NCBI GenBank assembly: GCA_963837455.1
Contig: CAWINM010000001.1
Coordinates: 682,001 to 746,000 of the forward strand
Origin: DASYQD01 sp963837455
GTDB taxonomy: Bacteria; Acidobacteriota; Thermoanaerobaculia; Multivoradales; JAIOJS01
Reading direction: 5' to 3'
DNA: 64,000 bases
A program made the position numbers and the translations under genes. Of this stretch, positions 40,529-52,700 are shown in pieces (the first letter of the stretch is position 1; each line of letters opens with the position of its first letter). Under the pieces are notes generated by a model. It searched no databases, was not told where the DNA came from, and was given only the letters and a program-made list of their open reading frames with translations.

Positions 40529-42724
40529 TCAGCGACGCTGGAACTCCGGTGAGCCGAGCAGCACGCCCACGACGCGCGCCTCCAACCACCGGTCGGCCGG
40601 CCGCCGCGCGCGGTCGCGCCGGTAGTCGGGAAAGGGGTCCTCCCAGCGGCCGAGGCGCTGCTCGGTCATGTCCATCCCCGGCGGCGCGGCCGTTGCCGAG
40701 GCGCCCAGGCGCTCGCCGAGCGCCGGCTCCTCGACCCGTGGCGCCAGGCGCCGCAGCGCGACGCCGCCCTCGCGCTCCGGCAGCAGCACAGCGCCGAAGG
40801 CGGCGAGCGCCGCCTGCGGCGACTCCGGCTCGCGGTTGCCCACCAGCGCGCCGAGGTCGAAGGTCACACCGTGGAGCCCTCCGCTGGCGAGCTCGATACC
40901 GAAGCTCATTCGTGCCAGCAGCGCGCCCGTGTTGACCCAGGCTTCTGCGCGGTCGGGCCAGCCGGTGGGGGCCTGCTGCGCGTAGAGCGGCTGCCCCATG
41001 CGGGCGACCCAGTCGACCACCGCCGCCACGCTCGTCACCTCCGCGTCGAGCACGCGCAGCGCCGACACAGTGAGCTCGAATGGGGACTTGACCTTCTGCC
41101 CGCGTGCCGCGGCGGACCACAGCTCCGGCGAGCGCACCAGGGCTCGCAGCACGGCACGGGTGTCACCGCCACTGGCGGCAAACACCGCCGCCAGGCGATC
41201 GACCAGGGCCGGCGGCGGCTGGTCGCTGACGAAACGCGCCGCGATCTGGCTCGCCAGATGGTGAGCGGTGGCGGGGTGCGCGGCGAGCAGCGCCAGCACC
41301 TCCTCGCCGTCCTCGATGCCGCGCCCCGGCGCCAGCCGCGCGCCGAGCAGGGTCTTGCTGCCGGCATCGTGGGCGTCGGGCCGGAAGAGGAACGGGCCTT
41401 CGCGCACCATGCCGACGTCGAGCCTTTGCGCGCGGGCGAGCCGTCCCTCGAGCTCGTCCCCCACCAGCATCCGTGGAGGCACCACCGTCCAGCCGGTGAA
41501 GGCGCGCGCCACCTCGACGACGTCCTGCTGCGTGTAGCCGCCATCGACCCCCAGGGTGTGCAGCTCCAGGAGCTCGCGGGCATAGTTCTCGTTGATGCCC
41601 GTGGGGCGGCGGTCGCCAAGCGCTGCGGCGAGACCGTTGCCAGCGGTGCCGCGCTCCGCGGCGCGGCCGCCGGCACCGCCGACGGCAACGGTGCGCCGCC
41701 CGCCACCGCCCCAGCCTCCCCGCAATCCCGCGCCGCCGAATCCACCGCGCCGGCCCATCGCGCTCCCTCGCCGCCAGCGGTCGTCGAGGCGCACCGCGAG
41801 GGTGGTCACGGCACCCAGCGGCGCCACCGAGCGCGCGTTGTCCAGGTAGAGCAGCATCGCCGGGTGACGGGCAGTGGCCGCGAGGAGGTCGTAAAAGCTG
41901 CCCAGCGCATGCGGCCGGATGGCATCTCGCTCATAGGCGAGCACGTAAACGCGTGCCTGCGGGTCGGTGGTGGCGACGTTGAAGTGGTTGCACCAGAAGT
42001 CGGTCATCACCTCGGCAAGCTGGTTCTCGGCGTAGGTCGCCCGCAGCACCTTCTGGGTGAGGAGGTCGGCGAGCAGCTCGCCCTGCCGGCGGTAGCCGTG
42101 GTCGGCGACGAAGCGCAGGAGCGCATCGCGCAGCTCGGGATTCCGGCGCAGGCGATCGCCGTCGACGGCCACCCCGGCAGCGTCCCCGGGCCTCGCCGCG
42201 CCGTCGCCATCCGTCGGCACCGCGCGCTCGCGCACGGGCAGCGCCCCCTCGCGTTGCGCCTGCAGCAGCAGGAGGCCGGGGCTGGGGTAGGTGGCGGCCA
42301 TCGTCGCCGCCGGCATCGCCAGCGAATGCAGCGGTGCCAGGCGACGCTCGAGGTCCCCCTCGGGCGCCGCGGCGGCCAGCTGGTCCTCGAACCAGCGCTC
42401 GAGGCCGCGTGCGAGCACGCGGTCGATCTCTCCGGGCCGGGCGCCGAAGGTGAAGCGCGCGATCAGATGTGCCGCGGCCTGGCGCTCACCGAGCCCGGCG
42501 CCACGCCACGGCATGTCGCCGGTGCGCAGCGGCGCCCACGTCGAGCGCGAGAGAACCGTGGCGCCGCCGCCGAGCCGCGCTCCCCGGAGTCCGGCAACGT
42601 CGCCGGGCGGTGCCGGGGACACCACGCTGCCGGCCGACGAGGAGCCCACGACCGTGGAGGCGACGAGCACCGCCATCCACCACCGACGAGGGAACACGGA
42701 CGCGAGGGTCGTCGTACATGCCAC
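40529..42724 (-). CDS. DUF1800 family exported protein
   Basis: 731 residues from ATG at 42724, preceded by GGAGGAT as ribosome binding site. Signal peptide at about residues 12-31 (WWMAVLVASTVVGSSSAGS). DUF1800 motifs: HLIARFTFGARPGEIDRVLA, NQLAEVMTDFWCNHFNVA, YERDAIRPHALGSFYDLLAA, HPAMLLYLDN, INENYARELLELHTLGVDGGY, QDVVEVARAFTGW and LATRLVAHPAT-like HPATAHHLASQIAARF. An inserted Gly/Arg-rich stretch at about residues 320-360 (RRGGFGGAGLRGGWGGGG) is not part of the family core. It precedes DUF1501 by 11 bases in the same transcript. Function unknown. Confidence 0.92.
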   Translation of the reverse strand: MACTTTLASVFPRRWWMAVLVASTVVGSSSAGSVVSPAPPGDVAGLRGARLGGGATVLSRSTWAPLRTGDMPWRGAGLGERQAAAHLIARFTFGARPGEIDRVLARGLERWFEDQLAAAAPEGDLERRLAPLHSLAMPAATMAATYPSPGLLLLQAQREGALPVRERAVPTDGDGAARPGDAAGVAVDGDRLRRNPELRDALLRFVADHGYRRQGELLADLLTQKVLRATYAENQLAEVMTDFWCNHFNVATTDPQARVYVLAYERDAIRPHALGSFYDLLAATARHPAMLLYLDNARSVAPLGAVTTLAVRLDDRWRRGSAMGRRGGFGGAGLRGGWGGGGRRTVAVGGAGGRAAERGTAGNGLAAALGDRRPTGINENYARELLELHTLGVDGGYTQQDVVEVARAFTGWTVVPPRMLVGDELEGRLARAQRLDVGMVREGPFLFRPDAHDAGSKTLLGARLAPGRGIEDGEEVLALLAAHPATAHHLASQIAARFVSDQPPPALVDRLAAVFAASGGDTRAVLRALVRSPELWSAAARGQKVKSPFELTVSALRVLDAEVTSVAAVVDWVARMGQPLYAQQAPTGWPDRAEAWVNTGALLARMSFGIELASGGLHGVTFDLGALVGNREPESPQAALAAFGAVLLPEREGGVALRRLAPRVEEPALGERLGASATAAPPGMDMTEQRLGRWEDPFPDYRRDRARRPADRWLEARVVGVLLGSPEFQRR

Positions 42725-42755
42725 GGTCGCATCCTCCGTAGTACCCTGCCGACTG

Positions 42756-42821
42756 ATGGAACACGGGGAGGGCGCCGCGCTTGCGCCGGAGGAGCCCGAC
42801 CCCGCGCGGGGCGAGCGATGA
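42756..42821 (+). CDS. Possible 21-residue leader peptide before the rhomboid gene
   Basis: A small ORF (MEHGEGAALAPEEPDPARGER) whose TGA overlaps the rhomboid ATG as ATGA at 42818-42821. The position suggests translational coupling, but no ribosome binding site was identified and the composition is ordinary. Could be a chance frame. Confidence 0.25.
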   Translation: MEHGEGAALAPEEPDPARGER

Positions 42822-43516
42822 TCCCGCTCGGCGACCGTCTGCGGCGGCGTGGCCTGCCGCTCGCCACCGCGACGCTGGCGCTCGCCTGCGCGCTCGTCTA
42901 TGCCGCGCTGCTGTGGCTATCCGCGGCCGAGCAGTCCGCCGTCATCACCCGCTGGGCACTGGCGCCGGCGGCCCTCGCGCCCCTGCTCGCCGGCGATTTC
43001 GCGGCAGCAGGGCAGGCGGCGCGACTGTTCACCTCGGTGCTCCTGCACGCGGGGCTCCTGCACCTCGCCGGCAACCTGCTGTTCCTCTGGGTCTTCGGCC
43101 GCGCCGTCGAAGCGGCGATGGGGCATGCCCGCTTCCTCGCCTTCTTCGTCCTCTGCGGCGCTCTCGCCGGCCTCGTGCACACCCTCGCCCAGCCGGCCTC
43201 GACGCTGCCGACGGTGGGAGCTTCGGGCGCCATCTCGGGCGTCATGGGCGCCTACCTGGCCCTGCATCCGCGGGCGCGCGTGCGCTCCCTGGTGCTGCTG
43301 GTGGTGGTGCCGGTGGCGACCGAGGTACCCGCCGTGCTCTGGCTGGTGGTCTGGCTGGCGCTGCAGCTGCTCGCGGGCGCGCGGGCGATGGGTGCGCGCC
43401 CGGAAGGCGGCGCCGTGAGCGTGGCGTGGTGGGCCCACGCCGGTGGCTTCGCAGCCGGCCTCCTCCTGCACCGCTTCTTCCTCGCCGGTGCCAGGAGCCC
43501 TCCTCGCGCGACGTGA
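42818..43516 (+). CDS. Rhomboid family intramembrane serine protease
   Basis: 232 residues from ATG at 42818. Six helices and rhomboid signatures: LLHAGLLHLAGNLLFLWVFG with the HAGxxHLxxNxxFLWVFG pattern near residue 70, catalytic Ser in TVGASGAISGVMGAYLA near 137, and His in WWAHAGGFAAGLLLHRFF near 208. The second rhomboid in the window; unlike the one at 22881 it has no zinc ribbon. Divergent from the DUF1800 gene. A GGGCGCC/GGCGCCC stem (43518-43547) between its stop and kaiB may be a weak bidirectional terminator. Confidence 0.93.
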   Translation: MIPLGDRLRRRGLPLATATLALACALVYAALLWLSAAEQSAVITRWALAPAALAPLLAGDFAAAGQAARLFTSVLLHAGLLHLAGNLLFLWVFGRAVEAAMGHARFLAFFVLCGALAGLVHTLAQPASTLPTVGASGAISGVMGAYLALHPRARVRSLVLLVVVPVATEVPAVLWLVVWLALQLLAGARAMGARPEGGAVSVAWWAHAGGFAAGLLLHRFFLAGARSPPRAT

Positions 43517-43585
43517 GGGGCGCCACCGACGTCTGGAGGCGGCGCCCGGCAAGCTCGTCGCTAGTGTGCCGAGATGCCGCCGTCG

Positions 43586-43866
43586 TCAGGGCGGCGGCGC
43601 CAGCCCGAGGAGGGCGAGGAGGCGGCTGGCATCGGAGAACTCGCCGAAGACGCGACGCGGCTCGCCCCCGGCGGGGGTGAAGAGCAGCGTCGGCGTCACC
43701 AGCACGTGGTGGGCCTCGGCCTGCCCCCGGTCGGCGCGCACGTCGATCACCTCCAGCCGCGCCGGCTGTCCGTTGATCCCCTCGCGGCAGAGGCGGTCGA
43801 GGTGGTCGATGGCATGCAGCGAGGCGAGCGAGCGACCGCTGATGAACAGCCGCAACAGCAGCTCGC

Positions 43867-43870
<4 letters not shown>
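43586..43870 (-). CDS. KaiB-like protein
   Basis: 94 residues, ATG at 43870 overlapping the kinase stop (ATGA). The sequence LLLRLFISGRSLASLHAIDH, then ARLEVIDVRADRGQAEAHHV and VLVTPTLLFTP, matches the KaiB/thioredoxin-like fold, including the TPTLL motif. KaiB is the fold-switching component of the cyanobacterial clock; homologues outside cyanobacteria have stress or signalling roles, often beside kinases. No KaiC or KaiA is present in the window. Tight coupling to the hybrid kinase suggests a direct interaction, as with SasA/KaiB. Confidence 0.9.
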
Positions 43871-47004
<3,134 letters not shown>

Positions 47005-47178
47005 CGCCGGGCCCGGCCGCCGGGATGGGCGGGACACGGAGGTGACCAGCGCGGTCCGCGCGCACGCTCGCCGTCGAGAGGGTGACAGGCGGCTCCGCGG
47101 CAGCGAGCCGGGGCGCCCGCGGCGCCCGGCCGGCGAGACCCCCGACGGCACCCGAGGGGCGGATCGGGGGAAGCCACC

Positions 47179-47514
47179 TCAGTGCTGGGGTGGCGAGGAC
47201 GGCTGGTCGGCCATCGCCCGGGTCTGCTTGAGGGCCTCGCCCGCCAGCCGCTGGCGCTCGGCGTCGGTGGTGGCCTGGCGGGCCGCGCCCCAGCTCTGCT
47301 GCACCTGCTGCGCCTGGGCATCGGTGGTGCCGTTCGCGGCGGGCGGTGCCGCGGCGGGCGCCGCCGCGGGCGCCGAAGGCTGCCAGCTCGAGGACTCCTC
47401 GAAGCTCTTGCGTCGCGGCTTCTTCTCGGCGACCGGGGTCGCGGGTTGGCAGGCGGCGAGGGCGACCGCGGCGAGCGCGCCGCCGCCGAGCAGCAGGCGA
47501 TACGTGGGGCGCAT
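47179..47514 (-). CDS. Small lipoprotein
   Basis: 111 residues. Signal peptide MRPTYRLLLGGGALAAVALAAC with lipobox LAAC (Cys about residue 22), followed by EKKPRRKSFEESSSWQPSAP and Ala/Pro-rich linkers, then a helical end (QQSWGAARQATTDAERQRLA). No family recognised. Probably anchored to a membrane by its lipid. The longer start at 47589 was rejected because it precedes the lipobox by 25 irrelevant residues. Confidence 0.75.
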   Translation of the reverse strand: MRPTYRLLLGGGALAAVALAACQPATPVAEKKPRRKSFEESSSWQPSAPAAAPAAAPPAANGTTDAQAQQVQQSWGAARQATTDAERQRLAGEALKQTRAMADQPSSPPQH

Positions 47515-47643
47515 GCGATGAGCATACATCTCCCCGACCTGAGCGATGATCGCGCGCAACCCGGAGTGGTGGTGGCCCAACCGAGCCACCTACGAGAAGC
47601 GCCGGCGCCAGCCGCGCGCCCCGACCGGCAGTGAGACCCGCGA

Positions 47644-48426
47644 GTGCACACCCTACCGCCGCTGCTCCGCGCCCTTGCCGAGGCGCTCGCCGGCCTCGGC
47701 GCCAGCACCCTCAACGCCATCGCCGGCGGCGGCACCAACGTCTCGTTCCCGGCCTTGCTCTGGCTGGGGCTGCCGGCGGTGGTCGCCAACGCCACCTCGG
47801 CGGTGGCGCTGTGGCCGGGGAGCCTCGCCGGCGCCTGGGGCTTCCGCCGCGCCCTGCGGCAGGCGCGGCCGGTCTGGTTCTGGCTGCTGGTGCCCTCGGT
47901 GATGGGCGGCGCCCTCGGGGCCTGGTTGCTCGTCGCACTGCCATCGCGCATCTTCGCCGGTGCCGCGCCCTGGCTGGTCCTCTCCTCGACGCTGCTCTTC
48001 GCCGCCGACACCCTGCGGCGCCAACGCCGCAGCCGGGGCGCCGCGGCGCCGGCGGCGGTACGCCGGCGCTCGCTGCTCGCCGGCGCCCTCGTGCAGCTCG
48101 CCATCGCCACCTACGGCGGCTACTTCGGTGCCGGCATCGGCATCCTCATGCTCGCCTCGCTGGGGCTCTCGGGCATCGAGGACCTCGGCGTCGCCAACGG
48201 CCTCAAGAACCTCTTCGCGGCGGCGATCAACGGCACCGCCATCGTCTATTTCATCGCCAGCGGCGCCGTGCACTGGCCGACGGTGCCGGTGATGGCCCTC
48301 GGTGCCGTCGCCGGCGGCTGGACCGGCGCCGGTCTCGCCCAACGGCTGCCGCCGCTGGCCCTGCGCTGGACGATCGTCGGCATCGGCCTGGCGATGGCGG
48401 CGGCGACCTTCGCCGGGCTGCGGTGA
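47644..48426 (+). CDS. TauE/SafE family membrane protein
   Basis: 260 residues from GTG at 47644; eight helices. Family motif GASTLNAIAGGGTNVSFPAL near residue 17, then GLPAVVANATSAVALWPGSL, and the second repeat GGYFGAGIGILMLASL near 155 with LGVANGLKNLFAAAINGTA. TauE/SafE proteins are anion (sulfite/sulfoacetate) exporters or permeases; substrate unknown. Convergent with the FAD reductase gene at 25 bases. Confidence 0.9.
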   Translation: MHTLPPLLRALAEALAGLGASTLNAIAGGGTNVSFPALLWLGLPAVVANATSAVALWPGSLAGAWGFRRALRQARPVWFWLLVPSVMGGALGAWLLVALPSRIFAGAAPWLVLSSTLLFAADTLRRQRRSRGAAAPAAVRRRSLLAGALVQLAIATYGGYFGAGIGILMLASLGLSGIEDLGVANGLKNLFAAAINGTAIVYFIASGAVHWPTVPVMALGAVAGGWTGAGLAQRLPPLALRWTIVGIGLAMAAATFAGLR

Positions 48427-48451
48427 GGGACGCGGCGCGCCGGCGCCCGTC

Positions 48452-49546
48452 TCAGGCCAGCGTCGCCGGCAGGTCGGCGGCGAGAAAGGGGCGACCGAGC
48501 AGCGGGAAGAGCGCGAGCTTCCACCACGCCGGGGCATAGAGGAAACGCAGTGCCGCGTGGGGGTCCTCGACGCCCGCCAGCCAGCGGCAGAGGCTGCGAT
48601 AGCCGCGATCGCCGAGGCGGCCGTAGAACCAGCGCATGACGGCGGCGGCGCGCATCGACCGGCCGATGCAGCGGCGCCAGGCGCGGTCGTACTCGTCGGG
48701 CCTGCCGGCGAGGAGCGCGCGCGCCGCGAGGTGCCCCGAGACGATGGCGTTGCGGATGCCGAATCCCCAGAGCGGATCCTGGAAGCCCGCCGCCTCTCCC
48801 GCCACCAGCGTCCCCGCACGACCGGCTGCGCGCGGCAAGGACACGGCCCCGGCGCCGCCGAAGGGGCGCGGGTTGCGCATCGACAGCCCGGCACGGCGCG
48901 TGAACAGCTCGCGAGCCCGGGCGAGGAAGCCGCGTACCTCACGGAAGCGGCTGAACAGACACACCGAGAGGGTACCGAGGCCACCGCTGACGAGCAGATA
49001 GGCGTAGCCGCCGGGGGCGACGTCGAGCCCCAGCGCCGCCCACGAGCCGTCGGGCATGTCGGTCTCGAACACCAGCCCCGCCGCCACCGCGTTGCCTCGA
49101 CGCGGGCCGTGGCTGACGATCCCGCCGCGCGGCAGCGAGTCGACGCTGCGGCCGAACTGGATCTCCACGCCCGCCGCCTCCGCCTGGTCGCGCAGGGCGC
49201 GGTCGAGCGTCCCCTCGTCGGGGCCACGCCGCACCAGGTAGTAGAAAGGCACCCCGTCGCGAGCCTCCACCACGTGCTCGCGGCCGTCGGGGTCGATGCA
49301 CACCTGCCGGTCGAAGGGGGCGTGGGGGAAGCTGGCAGCGACGCCGGCGCGGCCGAGCTCCGCGAGCACGTCCTCTCCGTTGCTCCAGTTCTCGAGCCCT
49401 TGAAAGTCGCCGTGAAAGCGGGTCCCCACCTGCGCGGCCCGCTCGTAGACGACGACGCGGGCGCCGCCGCGAGCGGCGGTGATGGCAGCAGCGAGCCCGG
49501 CCGGGCCCGCTCCCGCGATCTCGATCAGCGAGGTCTGACGCATCAC
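48452..49546 (-). CDS. FAD-dependent oxidoreductase, geranylgeranyl-reductase/FixC type
   Basis: 364 residues. FAD-binding GAGPAGLAAAITAARGGARV at residues 12-31 and a second FAD motif LVAGEAAGFQDPLWGFGI near 265, close to the GDAAGF..PLTGEGI consensus of geranylgeranyl-reductase-like flavoproteins. VCLFSRFREVRGFLARARE and a C-terminal helical region follow. Such enzymes reduce isoprenoid or fatty chains or act as tryptophan-type halogenases; the substrate is not visible. Likely cytoplasmic or membrane-associated. Start may be ATG 49546 or the next ATG at 49543. Confidence 0.85.
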   Translation of the reverse strand: MMRQTSLIEIAGAGPAGLAAAITAARGGARVVVYERAAQVGTRFHGDFQGLENWSNGEDVLAELGRAGVAASFPHAPFDRQVCIDPDGREHVVEARDGVPFYYLVRRGPDEGTLDRALRDQAEAAGVEIQFGRSVDSLPRGGIVSHGPRRGNAVAAGLVFETDMPDGSWAALGLDVAPGGYAYLLVSGGLGTLSVCLFSRFREVRGFLARARELFTRRAGLSMRNPRPFGGAGAVSLPRAAGRAGTLVAGEAAGFQDPLWGFGIRNAIVSGHLAARALLAGRPDEYDRAWRRCIGRSMRAAAVMRWFYGRLGDRGYRSLCRWLAGVEDPHAALRFLYAPAWWKLALFPLLGRPFLAADLPATLA

Positions 49547-49709
49547 GACACCCTCACTTCAGCTGCCCACGATCCGTGGCGCCCGGACCTGCGGGGACAC
49601 GACGCGAAGAGTACGCCACCTGCGCCGCGGCGGATGACGAGGGGCCGGCCTCCAACCGGGGCCTCGTCGGCGGCGACGCGGCCGGGCGGTCGTGGATCGC
49701 GCACCCCGC

Positions 49710-52700
49710 TCAGTCGCGCCGCATCCCCCGGGCGCCCAGGGCGGCGAGCAAAGCCGCCAGGGCCAGCAGCCCGCGCCAGTCGAGCGCCGGGACGTCGACG
49801 ACGCTGGCGCCACCGCCGACGACGAAGCTGGTGGGATCCGCGCCGCCGGGGGCGCCCGGGTCGTCAGTCATCGCGGTGCTCTCGTTGGTGCCATCGCCAT
49901 CGGCGTCGAAGGTGATCGTGCCCTGGTTGACGATGGTGACGCCGTCGCCGGCGGTGATGGTGGCGTCGATGGTGAGGGTCACCGACGCTCCCGCCGCCAG
50001 CGCGCCGTCCCAGGTCACGGTGTTGGTGGCGACGGTCGCGACTGCCGTTCCGGACGTCGCCGCCGCGGAGACCAGCGTCAGCCCGGAGGGCAGCACATCC
50101 GTGAATTCGCTGCCGGGATTGTCGGCCTGCGCGCCGGGCCCGCCGTTGGTCACCACCACCGTGTAGACCACGGTGCCGCCCGGCGCGAAGCTCCCCGCCG
50201 CCGTCTTGGTGGCGCCGAGTGCCGCCGGCGCGATCACCGTCGTGCTCGCCGTGGCGCTCCCGTTGCCGGGGTTGGGATCACTGGTCGACGACGAGACGGT
50301 GGCCGTGTTGGTGAGCACCGTGCCGCTGGTGGTGTTGCCGTCGACGGCCACCGTCAGCGTGAACACCGAGGCGCCGGGCGCCAGGCTGGCGTCCGAGCAC
50401 GAGACGGCACCGGTTCCGCCCACCGCCGGCGTCGTGCACGACCAGCCGGCCACCGCCGACAGCGACACGAAGGTGGTAGCGGCGGGCAAGGTGTCGCTCC
50501 AGGATGCGTTGCCGGCAGGGTCCGGCCCGTTGTTGCTCACCGTCAGGGTGTAGGTGAGGTTGGCGCCGGCGTTGACCGGGTCGGGGGAGTCGACCTTGGT
50601 CACGGCGAGGTCGGCCGTTGCGAACCCGGCCACCTCGAGGAAGGCCACCACCGGGTCGTGGTCGGAGAGCCGCAGCGGGGTGCCCCCGAGGTTGCGTGCG
50701 GTCTCGGGGAAGTCGGCATCCAGACGCCCGTGCTCCTCCCGCACCGCTACCACGTCCGCCAGCAGTGGCGCGTTGGCGAGCACGTGGTCGAGGGTCTGCG
50801 CGATGCCGTCGAACACGTAGGAGTAGCGCTCGCCGGGAGGCGGCGTGGAGTAGAGATTCACGAGGTCCGGGTTGACGAGGTCGACGCCGTCACCGGCGAC
50901 GGCGGTCTGGTCGTCGGGTACCGGCGTGCCGGCGATGACGTGCATCGAGTCGCCGAAGCCGTCGTTGAGCTCGAAGGCGTTGAAGTCGCCCAACAGGACG
51001 ATGTGCTCGCTGGGATTGCCGGTCTGCCGCGCCTGGACCAGGTTGGCGAGGTCCTCGGCCTGCTTCTGCCGCTTGGTGCGCACGCGCTCGCCCTCGGTAG
51101 GCCAGCCGTTGCTGCCCGGGCTCTCGCTGTTGACCGAGCCGAGCGAGCGCAGGTGGTTGACGATCACCGTCAGCGGGAAGGTGGCGCCGTTGGCGTGGTT
51201 GACCACGGCATCGAGGCGCAGCGGCGGCCGGTCGTTGAGCGGCACGGTCGAGCTGTCGGGGTTGGTGAAGGGCGTGGCAGCACTCTCCTGGACGACGGCG
51301 TTGACGGTCACCCGCGGCGTGGCGCCGACCACCGGCGCGGTCTTGACCAGGAAGCCGACGTCGATGCCACCGATGTCGTTGCCCTCCACCAGGTAGGCGG
51401 CGTACTGCGGGTCGGGCTCGCTTGCCGCCGCGGCGTCGCTGCTGATGCGCGCCGCCAGCGCCTGCAGGGTGGTGAGGTTCTCCATCTCCTCGACGCCGAT
51501 GACGTCGGGCACGTGGAGGTAGTCGCGGATGGCCAGCGAGGCCTTGCCGAGGCGCTTGTCGAGCGCCGCCGGGCTGACCACGGGCTCGCTGATTCCGGGG
51601 TCGTCGACGGAGTCGAAGAAGCGCTCCATGTTGAAGGAGGCCACCGTCACCTCGCGGCCGGTCGGCACCGAGACCGGGGTCGCCGTGGGTCCCCCGCTGA
51701 TCACCGGCGGCGACGCCGGATCGGGCAGCAGGGTGTAGCGCCGGAAGCTGTAGTCGAGCGGGCCGACGAGACCGGTGACGACGGCGCCCGACCCGACGTC
51801 GGCGATGCTGGCGCCGGTCTGGCCGTCGCCGTCGACTCGCAGCACCTCCGGGTTGCCGTCCCAGCGCGGGATGGGAGGGATGGTGCCGCAGCAGGAGGGG
51901 GCCGGATCCGGCGGCTCGATGCCCGGCTCGCGGAAGGCTCGCGGCACGCCGGTAACGGTGCCGAAGAAGACACCCGTCGAGGTGGCGGTGTCGGTGGGCT
52001 CGGCGCGGTTGCCCAGCGTCGGCCCGGTGACGGTGAGCGACGGCACCGCGACGCGCATGCCCTCCACCCGCTCGAGCTGATCGAAGGCACCCGCCGGATC
52101 AGGGAAGGTCGAGGTGAGCACCACCGGCGCCGGCAGCGGCTGCCCGCCGGCGTCGAGCACCACCGAGGGGAAGTCGATCTCGGTGAGGGGTGGCTGGAAC
52201 CCATCGGCGGAGGGCACGAACTCCGCCACCGTGCCGGTCACCCACACCAGGTTGCCGACCTGGGCCGCCGCCGGCGGGGGGCCGCCGGTGAACACCGACA
52301 CGCCCTCGGAGGTCGCGGGGTCGGCGTCGTAGCCCGCTTCCTCTTCCTGCACGAAGAAGCCGCTCGCCTTGACGCCGGTGACGATGCCGTGCACGGTCAC
52401 CGGGCTACCGACGATCGGCGAGCTGACGCCGTTGCCCTGGACGTCGTGGATCGGGGTGATGCTCGTGAAGTCGTCGTTCTGGATGGTGCCGATGGCCTGC
52501 GGATCGCCGACCGCGGCGCCGGCGACGTTGGTGACGTTGACGACGAAGGTCTCGTCGCTCTCGATCGCGGTGTCGCCGTTGACGGTGACGTCGAAGAAGG
52601 AGTCGGTGCCGCCGGCCGGGATGCTCTGGCCGGCGAGGCTCAGGGCGTCGTAGTCGCCGCTGACGGAGACGGCGCTACCGTCGGTGGTGGCGATGTCGAA

